Below are positions 35,106 to 44,326 of a stretch of 64,000 bases of DNA, one piece after another. The position numbers and the translations under genes are program-made. Within the stretch, counting starts at the first letter, position 1. Each line of letters opens with the position of its first letter. Origin of the DNA: Maribacter sp. (GTDB lineage: Bacteria > Bacteroidota > Bacteroidia > Flavobacteriales > Flavobacteriaceae); the NCBI GenBank assembly GCA_024643345.1, contig JAHENB010000064.1, positions 62,001 to 126,000 on the forward strand, given 5' to 3'. Under the pieces are notes generated by a model. That model worked only from the letters and a program-made list of their open reading frames with translations. It was not told the origin of the DNA and did no database searches.

Positions 35106-37394
35106 TTAATTTAAACGGTAACGAAGGCCAAGAAATCCCCGTATCCCTTGGTTGGGTGCGTAGACGTAGGTAGGATCAAAGGTAAGGGCATAAGGATTGT
35201 TCGGTGTCGCCAAGGCATTTCCGTTGGCATTGAATATCACCTCTTTATCAAAAGGGTCATTGGCCCTTGCGATGATAAATGGGTTTCCTCGATTGGGCGT
35301 CCAATCGAGGAAATTTTTTATCCCCCCATACAGCTCGATATCAGGCAGGCCCTTGTAAGTGAGTTGTATATTTTGGATGCTCCATACAGGTGAATATTCC
35401 CTTCTTGGGTCGGCAGGTCCCAAAAGTGGTAAGCGCATGGGGCCATATAAGTTTCCAGTGTAATCAAGACTTAGGTCCAAGGCCCTGATATCGTAAGATA
35501 TACTCCAGGTGCCCGAAAATTTCTCGGTCAGGATCTGACGTCGCTTAACCCCCGCCTCGCTGGTGCTCACATCTTGGTAAGTTGCGCCCATCATCACTTT
35601 TAAACCATTGCCCAACATCAAATCAACGTTGGTGCTAAATCCTTGCGAAATGGATTTACCATCGAGGTTGTCATAAACAATTGAATTTGGGTCGGTATCA
35701 TAATCCGGCAATATGGCGTTGCTGAAACGGGTATAGAATGCTGAGGCGTCCCAACCTATGTACGTACCGTTGTCGCTAAATATTTTTTTTAGAAAATTCA
35801 AATTGAAGTTCACGGACCGTTCCGGTTTGAGCGCTTCGGCCACGATTATCTCCCTGGCCCCCGTTAGTGCCGCATGTTCCTCAGTAAATAAATTGACGAC
35901 ACGAAATCCGGATCCTACATTGAACCTTAAGATATCATTATCGCTGAATTTCCACTTTAGAGCGGCCCTAGGGGTGAAGATCAGGCCATGGCGTTTATCC
36001 CTATCCAATCGTACCCCTACCAACAAGGTGTTTTTATCCCTGATCTGCCATTCGTCTTGAACGAATAAACTTGGAATCAACACCCTATCGGGTCGGTTTA
36101 TTCCCAATTCGGCGGTGGCAGGGGTATTGTCATCATAAAAATTATAGCGCAAGGCGGCTCCGAACAACATATCGTGTCGGTCGAACGATCGGTCCCATGT
36201 CCATTGTCCAAATCCGATGGTTTGTTGTGCCAAATATGAGGTCGTACCATAGACCGAATTTTGATTGTGGGTGTTAAAGGAAAAGGAAAACATGATGTTT
36301 TCGGTGGTCGGGAGTTGGTATTGGCCCAACACCTCCCACCTCCTTGTAAAGATGCTTTCCCCGTAGATTTCATCTGTTCCCCTATACTCTTGGGTCCAAT
36401 TGGTCTCCCCTCCCCATCGGTCTTCATAAAAGTACCTTAAGGCCAAGGAAAAAATACGGTTGTCCTTTCGTTGAACATTCCATTTTTGAAAGATCGAGAT
36501 GCGGTCCTGAAGGGTCAAATCGGTAAAATTGTCGCCGTTCTGATCGATCGGAAATTTGAAATTAAAATAGTTGATGCCCAATAGTACATCGGTGTTTTTG
36601 TTCAGCTCCAGTTTGCTGCCCAAATCCAAATTGTACTCGCCCCAGCCAGTTAAAAAGCTGTCTGCAAAGAATTCAGGGGTTTCTTGGGCGCTTTTAGTGA
36701 TGATATTGATGAGGCCCCCCACCGCTTCGCTACCATAGAGGCTAGAGGCCGGCCCTTTCACGATTTCTATTTGCTTTATCAAGGAATTGGGTATGCCCGA
36801 AAGGCCATAAACCGTGCCCAGGCCGCTCACAATGGGCATCCCGTCGATCAACACCAAAGTATATGGTCCTTCCAATCCATTGATATGGATATCCCCAGTG
36901 TTGCATACATTACAGTTGATTTGGGGGCGAACGCCATTTACGTTTTGCAAGGCTTCAAAAATATTGGGGGTGGGATTTCTTTTCAAAAAGGTGGGACTAT
37001 AAACCTCAACGGGAACCGGACTTTCCAATCGACTCACTGCTTTCAGGGTCCCCGTCACGACCGATTCGTCCAATTGTTCGGAAGATTCCAGCATCGAAAT
37101 GGTAAGGAGCACCCGCTCGTTTTCTGAAATATTGACTTTTTGGGCAAAGGGCACATAACCCATGGCAGTCGCTTTTAGGGTGTAATTGCCAGGATCTAGG
37201 TTAGGCAGGTTAAAATTGCCATCGGTATCGGATGCCGTCCCAATCTCCGTGCCCTTCAAATACAGGTTGACAAACGGTATGGGAACTTCATTGCCCAAAA
37301 CCACCCCTTGAATCTCCCCTTTTTGAGCACACAGAATCATGGAAACGTTCATCAGGACGGTTGGAATGATGATCTTAAGGCATTTGAACCACAT
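35106..37394 (-). CDS. TonB-dependent receptor, probable metal or metallophore importer
   Basis: 762 residues from ATG 37394 (a TTG twelve bases upstream is disregarded). Signal peptide to about residue 24, then a CarboxypepD_reg domain (GVVLGNEVPIPFVNLYLKG), a plug (ESVVTGTLKAVSRLESPVPVEVYS to GSEAVGGLINIITK), and a 22-strand-type barrel ending in FLGLRYRLN. The plug contains two close Cys in INCNVCNTGDIHI, which is unusual for siderophore receptors. It is divergent from an MntR-type regulator with a palindrome between them, so import of a divalent metal under that regulator is the best guess. Substrate not proven. Confidence 0.88.
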   Translation of the reverse strand: MWFKCLKIIIPTVLMNVSMILCAQKGEIQGVVLGNEVPIPFVNLYLKGTEIGTASDTDGNFNLPNLDPGNYTLKATAMGYVPFAQKVNISENERVLLTISMLESSEQLDESVVTGTLKAVSRLESPVPVEVYSPTFLKRNPTPNIFEALQNVNGVRPQINCNVCNTGDIHINGLEGPYTLVLIDGMPIVSGLGTVYGLSGIPNSLIKQIEIVKGPASSLYGSEAVGGLINIITKSAQETPEFFADSFLTGWGEYNLDLGSKLELNKNTDVLLGINYFNFKFPIDQNGDNFTDLTLQDRISIFQKWNVQRKDNRIFSLALRYFYEDRWGGETNWTQEYRGTDEIYGESIFTRRWEVLGQYQLPTTENIMFSFSFNTHNQNSVYGTTSYLAQQTIGFGQWTWDRSFDRHDMLFGAALRYNFYDDNTPATAELGINRPDRVLIPSLFVQDEWQIRDKNTLLVGVRLDRDKRHGLIFTPRAALKWKFSDNDILRFNVGSGFRVVNLFTEEHAALTGAREIIVAEALKPERSVNFNLNFLKKIFSDNGTYIGWDASAFYTRFSNAILPDYDTDPNSIVYDNLDGKSISQGFSTNVDLMLGNGLKVMMGATYQDVSTSEAGVKRRQILTEKFSGTWSISYDIRALDLSLDYTGNLYGPMRLPLLGPADPRREYSPVWSIQNIQLTYKGLPDIELYGGIKNFLDWTPNRGNPFIIARANDPFDKEVIFNANGNALATPNNPYALTFDPTYVYAPNQGIRGFLGLRYRLN

Positions 37395-37419
37395 AGAATT
37401 AGACAAATAAAAAATAATT

Positions 37420-37435
37420 TTTAGTTAAAACTAAA
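37420..37435. promoter_or_regulatory. Palindromic operator between the TonB receptor and MntR-type regulator
   Basis: TTTAGTT (37420-37426), AA, AACTAAA (37429-37435) is a perfect 7-7 inverted repeat, the size expected for a DtxR/MntR dimer site. It lies 3 bp upstream of the regulator's -33 box and in the promoter zone of the divergent receptor gene. Confidence 0.65.
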
Positions 37436-37437
37436 TA

Positions 37438-37467
37438 TTTGTTCCCATAAATAAAAATGTATTTTTG
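37438..37467 (+). promoter_or_regulatory. Promoter of the MntR-type regulator
   Basis: TTTG (37438-37441), 18 bases, TATTTTTG (37460-37467), 16 bases to the ATG at 37484: a full-consensus Bacteroidota promoter directly beside the palindrome. Confidence 0.75.
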
Positions 37468-37483
37468 AATAAATTAAAATTTC

Positions 37484-38140
37484 ATGACCCTCTCAGAAGA
37501 AGACTATGTAAAAGCCATTTATCATTTGGGAAAGGAACAAAGTGCCCCGGTATCTACCAACGCCATTGCCGACCAGATGTCTACCAAGCCCTCGTCCGTG
37601 ACCGATATGATGATAAAACTTGCTGAAAAGGGCTTGGTGAACCATAAAAAGTATCAAGGCGTTACCCTTACCGATCATGGCAAGGCCATTGCACTTTCGA
37701 TTGTCCGAAAGCATCGCTTATGGGAAGTATTCTTGGTAGATAAACTTCATTTTTCATGGGATGAGGTACATGAAGTGGCAGAGCAATTGGAACACATTAA
37801 AAGTGAAAAACTGATCAACCATCTCGACAAATATCTGGGCTTTCCCGAGGTAGATCCCCATGGGGATCCGATTCCATCCAAAAAAGGGGAAATGAAAAAG
37901 ACGGTAAAAAAATTACTTATCGAACTTCCTGCCAAAAGTATCGGAATCTGCGTGGGCGTAAAAGATACTTCCCAGGCCTTCCTCAGGTTTTTAGACAAAA
38001 ATGGCATCGCTTTGGGCGATACCATCTCAGTGCTTGATCGGGAAGAATTTGATGGTTCCATGCAGATCGCAATAAACGGCATAGAGATCCATATCTCGCA
38101 GCAAATAGCTGCCAACCTTTTCCTAAAAATTCCCGAATAG
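37484..38140 (+). CDS. mntR: MntR/DtxR-family metal-dependent transcriptional regulator
   Basis: 218 residues: N-terminal winged helix (about 1-65), dimerisation domain (66-140), and a C-terminal FeoA/SH3-like domain (about 150-218), as in long DtxR-type proteins. Expected metal ligands are Asp 7, His 77, Glu 100, Glu 103 and His 104. Asp 7 and Glu 100 stand where iron-sensing DtxR has Met and Cys, matching the manganese-sensing MntR pattern. It likely represses the divergent TonB receptor and itself when Mn (or Fe) is plentiful. It is convergent with the heavy-metal efflux operon (12 bp between stops). Confidence 0.87.
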   Translation: MTLSEEDYVKAIYHLGKEQSAPVSTNAIADQMSTKPSSVTDMMIKLAEKGLVNHKKYQGVTLTDHGKAIALSIVRKHRLWEVFLVDKLHFSWDEVHEVAEQLEHIKSEKLINHLDKYLGFPEVDPHGDPIPSKKGEMKKTVKKLLIELPAKSIGICVGVKDTSQAFLRFLDKNGIALGDTISVLDREEFDGSMQIAINGIEIHISQQIAANLFLKIPE

Positions 38141-38152
38141 GCAGCCGACCTT

Positions 38153-39298
38153 TTATTCGCGAATAAGATTAAAGGCGCCCTTGATCAAAAAGGTATCGGT
38201 GACCACAAAAGGTTTTGGATTCTTAATTTCCGTAAAGCCTTTATAGCTTCTGTCGGTTTGCACTTCGATGCGTTTGAAGGTATATTCCCGCGCCTTCCCT
38301 TTCTCCTTCAGCAAAACATAATCAGAGCCATCTATATTGGCAATTGCATCCGTGGGCAGGGCCATACCGGCCATGGTGTCGATTACGATGGATGCCTCGA
38401 CGAACATTCCCGTCAAAAAGTGATGCCCCTTTTCGTTTTTTAAATGGCCATGCACTTTAACCGTACGGTTTTCCCCAATCGAAGTTCCTATCAAATGAAC
38501 CTCCGCTTCAAAAGTATCGGCGGAAGCCTCGGGAATCCGAAACAGTATGGGCTGTCCTTTTTTTAATTTCATGATGTCCTTCTCAAAAACCGACAATTCT
38601 AAATGAATATGGTCGCTATCAATGATCTCAATTATCGGACTGGCGGGGGAAACATAGGTGCCCTTGGTCACGTTCACTGCGGTAACGCTACCGGAAATAG
38701 GGGCGTAAATGTTGGCCATAGCGGTAAAATTCCCTAGATCAACGCTTGCGGTCGGGATATTGAGCATGTCCAACTGCTTTTTAAGACCCGAATACTTGGC
38801 CTGGGCCATTTTATAGTCACTTTCGGCTTTTAGGAAACTCTTCTGGGAAGTTATGTTCTCGTTCCGCAAGGTCTTTTGGCGTTCGTATTCCAATCCCAAA
38901 TAGCCCAACTGCTGTTTTACTTCCAGATAGGCCTGCTGAATCGACACAAATTCGGGATTTTCAAGGGTCAGCAATCGCTGTCCCTTTTTAACAAAATCGC
39001 CGATCAACAAGGGTGAATCCTTGATATAGCCACCGGTCGTGGCGCTTACGACCACCTTATGGTCTGGAGGTACATCCAGCATCCCATTTACCTGGATTAT
39101 CGATGGAAAGGATTTTTCCGACATACTTCCCAAAGTCATATTGTTTTCTAGAAACTGGGCTTCGCTTATCACAATTGTGTTTTCGTCTGAAGGTATCGCT
39201 TCCGAACCGGCCAAATTGGTCGCTTTTGTCCCGTCTCCACAACTTATGGCCATAAATGACAATATCAATACTAAATAATTATATTTCTTAGGTATCAT
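38153..39298 (-). CDS. Heavy-metal RND efflux adaptor lipoprotein (CusB/CzcB-like)
   Basis: 381 residues. Lipoprotein signal ending at about Cys 20 (YLVLILSFMAISC). Adaptor domains follow: KVVVSATTGGYIKDSPLLIGDFVKKGQRLLTLENPEF (first lipoyl half), an alpha-hairpin (about 120-175), and IYAPISGSVTAVNVTKGTYVSP (second half), then barrel domains. It lacks the Met-rich extension of E. coli CusB. It follows the CzcA-TolC gene by 9 bp and completes a tripartite metal pump. Confidence 0.9.
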   Translation of the reverse strand: MIPKKYNYLVLILSFMAISCGDGTKATNLAGSEAIPSDENTIVISEAQFLENNMTLGSMSEKSFPSIIQVNGMLDVPPDHKVVVSATTGGYIKDSPLLIGDFVKKGQRLLTLENPEFVSIQQAYLEVKQQLGYLGLEYERQKTLRNENITSQKSFLKAESDYKMAQAKYSGLKKQLDMLNIPTASVDLGNFTAMANIYAPISGSVTAVNVTKGTYVSPASPIIEIIDSDHIHLELSVFEKDIMKLKKGQPILFRIPEASADTFEAEVHLIGTSIGENRTVKVHGHLKNEKGHHFLTGMFVEASIVIDTMAGMALPTDAIANIDGSDYVLLKEKGKAREYTFKRIEVQTDRSYKGFTEIKNPKPFVVTDTFLIKGAFNLIRE

Positions 39299-39307
39299 TT
39301 TCTTCTT

Positions 39308-42300
39308 TTATAAGGTTAAGTAATTCATCTCAATAACGGTTTGGTTGTAGTTGTTGAGATTTTCCAAATAGTTCAATTCTATTTCATAGGCATTTTCCAA
39401 GCTTTGCAGGTATTGAAAAAAATCGATTTCCCCATTTTTGAAGCTTATCGTCGCTGTTTTCAATATCTCATTCGAAAGATCACTGCCCTCTAATTCGTAA
39501 TAGGCCAATGCCCTTTCGAACTTGATCAACTGTGCCCTAAGTGCGGTAAAGCGGTAATTCAGTTGTATCTTATAATCATTTGATTCTTCGTTCACCATTT
39601 CAAAGGCAATTTTTGAAGCCTTTGTCCTTGATGCCTGTCCTCCGAAGAGCAAGGGTATCTTCATTCCGAACTGATACCCATACAGTTGGTCGCCCAAATT
39701 GCTATTGGTTCCCTGAAAATAGTTGAAGCTTAGATCGGGAAGGAATTGTTGCTTGGTATATCGGTGCTGCGCTTCAAAAAGCGATACCCTATTCTCAGCA
39801 AATTCGATTTCCTCACTTTGTTCGATTTCAACCACATCCAATTGGAGCTTTTCCAAGGGGGTTGAAATGACGGCCAAAACGGTATCGACCTGAATGATGC
39901 TTGCCAAACGGTTCAACGCAAGTGTCACCTCTTGTTCAGATTGTTCCCTGGCAATTTGCATTTGTTTTTGTTTGGCCCCCGCAGTTATTTTCTCGAGATA
40001 ATTGGTTTCGCCCAATTCGAAACGCCGGGATGCCATACCGGCAAAATTTTGATAAAGGCTATCCAGTAATCGATATACCGAAACCTTCTGACTGGCATAT
40101 TGATACTGGTAATATCCAGATGTGATTTCACGAGTGAGGGCTTTTTTCTGGATGGCATAGCTACTTGAAGTAAGCTTAAAATCGGCTTGGTTGAGCTTTT
40201 TGGCCGAAAAATAGTTGGTGGGAAATAGGATGTCTTGCTGCACTCCAAAAACGTTCAAGGGTTCATTGTTGATGGCCCTGTTATTCTGATCATAACTGTA
40301 ATACACATGGGTCTTGTCAAAGTTGAACGCACTGCCGATAAGGGCATCTGCCCTTTCTACCTTAAGCCTCCCAGCCTTTAGGGCAGCATTGTTTTCGATG
40401 CCCAATGCGATAAGGCCCTCGAGGGCAAGTGGTTTTTCCTGCGCAACAGAAAGTTGTGGTATTGCCAGTATCCCAATAATGATGAACAGCGTGGCACCCT
40501 TCTTAAAAGCTTTGACCAACTTTATGTCTCGGGGTCTGCTAAAAAGGGCATACAACACGGGCAAGACCACCAGCGTTAAAGCCGTAGCACTAACCAAACC
40601 GCCGATGACCACGGTTGCCAAAGGGCGCTGTACTTCGGCCCCGGCACTGGTGGAAACCGCCATCGGCAAAAATCCGAGGGCAGCTGCAGAAGCGGTGAGC
40701 AATACGGCGCGCAACCTATCTTTGGTGCCTTGTTTTATTAAGTTTTCCATTTCATTGAACCCTTCTTTTTTTAGCTCCTTAAAATGTTCGATCAACACGA
40801 TGCCATTGAGTACCGCTATGCCGAACAGGGCAATGAAACCAACCCCTGCGGAAATACTGAACGGCATTGACCTTGCCCATAAGAAGAACACCCCGCCCAC
40901 CGCGGCCAAAGGTATGGCCGAATAGATCATAAGGGCTTCCTTTATTGAATTAAAGGCAAAATATAGCAGAATGAAAATCAAGACCAAGGCAATTGGTACC
41001 GCCACCATTAGCCTCGATTTTGCGCTTTGCAGATTTTCAAACTGCCCCCCATAGGTAATGGTATACCCGATAGGTAATTTAATGTTGGCATTGATCTTCT
41101 GTTGGATATCGTCTACGACCGATTGCAGGTCTCTGTTCCGCACATTGATGCCCACGACGATCCGCCGTCGGGTGTTGTCCCTGGAAATTTTGGCAGCACC
41201 TTTTTGATAGGAGATCTCTGCAAGTTCCGATAATGGTATTTTACCTCCGGAAGGAAGTTCCACGTACAGATTCCTTAAATCATCGATATCGGTTCGACTT
41301 CCTTTACCCAGACGTACCACAAGATCAAACCGTCTTTCGCCCTCGAATACGTTGCCGGCGGCACTTCCTGCGAAGCCCATCGCGACCATATCGTTCAGTT
41401 CCTTGATATTCAGGCCGTAACGTGCAATTTTGGCGCGATCGTAGGCTACGCGCATCTGGGGAAGGCCGACCACTTTCTCTACACTGATATCGGCCGCACC
41501 GGGGATGTTGGCAATCAATGATTTAATTTCGTTCCCTTTTTTGCTAAGGATATTAAGATCTTCTCCGAATATCTTGATCGCTATGTCGGCGCGCACGCCG
41601 GTAATCAGTTCATTGAAACGCATTTCTATCGGCTGGGTAAATTCCACTTCCATTCCAGGAATGATGGCAAGGGCCTCTTTGAACTTATTGGCCAATTCAT
41701 CTTTTGATTGGGCCGATACCCATTGCGCTTTGGGTTTCAGGATGATAATAACGTCACTTTCTTCCATCGACATGGGGTCTGTCGGCACCTCTGCGGCGCC
41801 AATTCTTGTTACCACTTGTTTTACCTCTGGAAAATTATCGAGCAAGATTTTTTCTATCCTCGTGGTCATCGCTATGGTATTGCTTAGAGAGGTCCCCGTT
41901 TTGAGCACGGGTTGGATTACGAAATCGCCTTCATCCAATGTCGGCACAAATTCACCCCCCATTCTGGCAAATAAAACGATTGAAGCAATTAACAATAAAC
42001 TAGCCACGCCCAGTACAACTTTTTTGCGGTGCAACGCCCAGTGGATTATGGGGGCATAGATTTTATTGAGCCAAGATATCAAACGAACGGAAATATTATT
42101 TGGGGAATTTTTGGAAGGTCGAATGAAAATGGAAGCCATGACCGGAACATAGGTGAAACATAAAAGCATGGCCCCTAATAATGCAAAGCTAAAGGTGAGG
42201 GCCATAGGTTTGAACATCTTACCTTCTACCCCGCTCAGGGAAAGAATGGGAATAAAAACGATAAGGATGATCAGCTGCCCAAAAATGGCCGAACTCATCA

Positions 42301-43645
42301 TTTTCGAAGCGCTATTAAACGTAATGGAATCCTTTTCCTTTTGATAATTTTCTTTTGAAAGTAAGGCCAGTTCTGAACGCCGTGAGGTAATTTCAAAAGC
42401 GATGAACTCTACAATGATCACCGCACCATCAATGATGATCCCAAAATCAATGGCGCCCAAACTCATAAGATTGGCATCGACCCCGAAAATATACATTAAG
42501 GACAAGGCGAACAATAAACACAAAGGGATTACCGAGGCGACCACCAAACCGGAACGAAAATTGCCCAAAAGCAATACCACCACGAAGATGACGATCAAAC
42601 AACCCAACACCAAATTCTCGGTCACCGTTGCCGTGGTTTTGGCAATAAGCTCACTCCGGTCAAGAAACGCATTGATGTATACCCCCTTTGGCAGGGAACC
42701 TGAAATTTCGGACACCCGCAATTTAACGGCATCGATTACCTTTTTCGAATTCGCGTCCTTGAGCATCATCACCTGTCCCAAAACCTTTTCCCCCTCTCCA
42801 TTCCCGGTAATGGCACCGAAGCGCGTCGCGGAACCAAATCCCACCTCGGCCACATCTTTGATATAAACGGGAATGCCATCATTGCTTTTTACCACAATAT
42901 TGCCAATATCTTCCAAAGACCCAACCAACCCTTCCCCACGTATGAAGTAGGCCTGATCTACTTTTTCTATATAGCCACCTCCGGTGACACTGTTATTGGC
43001 TTCAACAGCTTTGTAGACTTCAGTGGCACTGATATCCATCGCGTTGAGTTTTGCCATATCAATGGCCACTTCATATTGTTTAAGATACCCGCCCCAGGTA
43101 TTCACTTCAACAACGCCTGGGATACCTGATAATTGACGTTTTACGATCCAATCCTGAATGGTTCTAAGATCCGTAGCATCGTACTGGTCTTTATAGCCCG
43201 GTCGTACATCGAGCACATATTGATAAATTTCACCAAGACCTGTTGTGATGGGACCCATTTCGGGCACCCCGAATCCATTTGGGATTTTCTCGGTGGCCAG
43301 CTTGATCTTTTCGGCAATGAGCTGTCGTGGTAAATAAGTGCCCAAATCATCCTCGAAAACGATGGTCACCACCGATAAACCAAATTTGGAAATAGATCTG
43401 ATTTCCTTCACCCCAGGTAAATTGGCCATTTCAAGCTCTACGGGATAGGTGATGAACTGTTCGATATCCTGTGTGGATAGATTTCTTGAAGTAGTGAGTA
43501 CCTGTACTTGGTTATTGGTGACGTCAGGAACTGCCCCAATGGGGATTTGGGTCAGGGAATAAGTCCCAAAACCCATAAGAAAAAAGGTGAACAAAAGAAC
43601 AATGAATTTGTTCTTGATACTGAAATTGATTATTGACGATAGCAT
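39308..43645 (-). CDS. CzcA/CusA heavy-metal RND pump fused to a TolC-type channel
   Basis: 1445 residues from ATG 43645. Residues 1 to about 1040 form a complete HME-type RND permease: SIKNKFIVLLFTF start, TM4 signature AIDFGIIIDGAVIIVEF, twelve helices, and a periplasmic Met-poor pore. The last 401 residues begin with a basic and hydrophobic stretch, KAFKKGATLFIIIGILAI, then QLSVAQ, which looks like an internal signal peptide, followed by a TolC-family channel (LALEGLIALGIENNAALKAGRL to LNNYNQTVIEMNYL). Such fusions are known in Bacteroidota; the two parts would have to be separated by signal peptidase to reach different membranes. The metal (Co, Zn, Cd or Cu) is not certain. Confidence 0.92.
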   Translation of the reverse strand: MLSSIINFSIKNKFIVLLFTFFLMGFGTYSLTQIPIGAVPDVTNNQVQVLTTSRNLSTQDIEQFITYPVELEMANLPGVKEIRSISKFGLSVVTIVFEDDLGTYLPRQLIAEKIKLATEKIPNGFGVPEMGPITTGLGEIYQYVLDVRPGYKDQYDATDLRTIQDWIVKRQLSGIPGVVEVNTWGGYLKQYEVAIDMAKLNAMDISATEVYKAVEANNSVTGGGYIEKVDQAYFIRGEGLVGSLEDIGNIVVKSNDGIPVYIKDVAEVGFGSATRFGAITGNGEGEKVLGQVMMLKDANSKKVIDAVKLRVSEISGSLPKGVYINAFLDRSELIAKTTATVTENLVLGCLIVIFVVVLLLGNFRSGLVVASVIPLCLLFALSLMYIFGVDANLMSLGAIDFGIIIDGAVIIVEFIAFEITSRRSELALLSKENYQKEKDSITFNSASKMMSSAIFGQLIILIVFIPILSLSGVEGKMFKPMALTFSFALLGAMLLCFTYVPVMASIFIRPSKNSPNNISVRLISWLNKIYAPIIHWALHRKKVVLGVASLLLIASIVLFARMGGEFVPTLDEGDFVIQPVLKTGTSLSNTIAMTTRIEKILLDNFPEVKQVVTRIGAAEVPTDPMSMEESDVIIILKPKAQWVSAQSKDELANKFKEALAIIPGMEVEFTQPIEMRFNELITGVRADIAIKIFGEDLNILSKKGNEIKSLIANIPGAADISVEKVVGLPQMRVAYDRAKIARYGLNIKELNDMVAMGFAGSAAGNVFEGERRFDLVVRLGKGSRTDIDDLRNLYVELPSGGKIPLSELAEISYQKGAAKISRDNTRRRIVVGINVRNRDLQSVVDDIQQKINANIKLPIGYTITYGGQFENLQSAKSRLMVAVPIALVLIFILLYFAFNSIKEALMIYSAIPLAAVGGVFFLWARSMPFSISAGVGFIALFGIAVLNGIVLIEHFKELKKEGFNEMENLIKQGTKDRLRAVLLTASAAALGFLPMAVSTSAGAEVQRPLATVVIGGLVSATALTLVVLPVLYALFSRPRDIKLVKAFKKGATLFIIIGILAIPQLSVAQEKPLALEGLIALGIENNAALKAGRLKVERADALIGSAFNFDKTHVYYSYDQNNRAINNEPLNVFGVQQDILFPTNYFSAKKLNQADFKLTSSSYAIQKKALTREITSGYYQYQYASQKVSVYRLLDSLYQNFAGMASRRFELGETNYLEKITAGAKQKQMQIAREQSEQEVTLALNRLASIIQVDTVLAVISTPLEKLQLDVVEIEQSEEIEFAENRVSLFEAQHRYTKQQFLPDLSFNYFQGTNSNLGDQLYGYQFGMKIPLLFGGQASRTKASKIAFEMVNEESNDYKIQLNYRFTALRAQLIKFERALAYYELEGSDLSNEILKTATISFKNGEIDFFQYLQSLENAYEIELNYLENLNNYNQTVIEMNYLTL

Positions 43646-43713
43646 AATTAATGTTATAAAAGAATGGCAGGCCATCAAAGAATAACCTGATAAAAATAAC
43701 TTCTATAAAAAAA

Positions 43714-44115
43714 TTAGGCTTGCCGGGGCGGTTGGAAAGGTCCCTCCCGCTCCAATGAAGAATAGGTGGCTTGGTAGAAATACTCTGATTCCAAATGAAG
43801 CCCCAAAGTTGCTGTGTTCAGTGCTCCAATGTCCGATACGATCAATACAAAAGCGGAAAGGGCTGCATTTTGGCATTGATGCTGAAAGGGTAATTTTTCA
43901 TGCTCTTGCTGTTCCTCTTGGTGCTGTTGATTGTGTTCGTTCTTCAATTCCCCATAGTGTTTTGAAAGGAACACAACGAAGTTGTCACCGTATTCCTGGG
44001 AGTGGAATCGGGCATGTGCAATCAAATCGTCCAACTCTACCATATCATTGACAGGGATATTGAAGCTTTGAACCAAAATGAGTACTGCTATTATTATCGA
44101 AACTAACTTTGACAT
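43714..44115 (-). CDS. Small His/Glu-rich exported protein upstream of the metal pump
   Basis: 133 residues from ATG 44115, chosen because SKLVSIIIAVLILVQSFN forms a signal or anchor helix; upstream in-frame codons would only add a non-signal extension. The middle is rich in His, Gln and Glu (KHYGELKNEHNQQHQEEQQEHEK, with FQHQC after), a metal-binding look, and the end reads EGPFQPPRQA. Proteins of this kind often precede cus/czc operons in Bacteroidota, where they are usually left without a name. It lies 68 bp upstream of the pump gene. A periplasmic metal chaperone or sensor is inference. Confidence 0.65.
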   Translation of the reverse strand: MSKLVSIIIAVLILVQSFNIPVNDMVELDDLIAHARFHSQEYGDNFVVFLSKHYGELKNEHNQQHQEEQQEHEKLPFQHQCQNAALSAFVLIVSDIGALNTATLGLHLESEYFYQATYSSLEREGPFQPPRQA

Positions 44116-44326
44116 ACAGCTATTTACAAAGATACGGTATTTATTAATTTGAAATAAAGGCGTCGGCAGATTTCCAGGATTAAGTTCTCCTTCAAACCAT
44201 ATCAATGTCAAATAGGCAATAATATCATCGACCCATAATCAAAAAACAGGGCATGAAATGAACCAACCCCTTACCTTGCGGATCTCTTGGGTTATGCTTA
44301 AGTTTACCCCGAAAAATAAATCGAAA

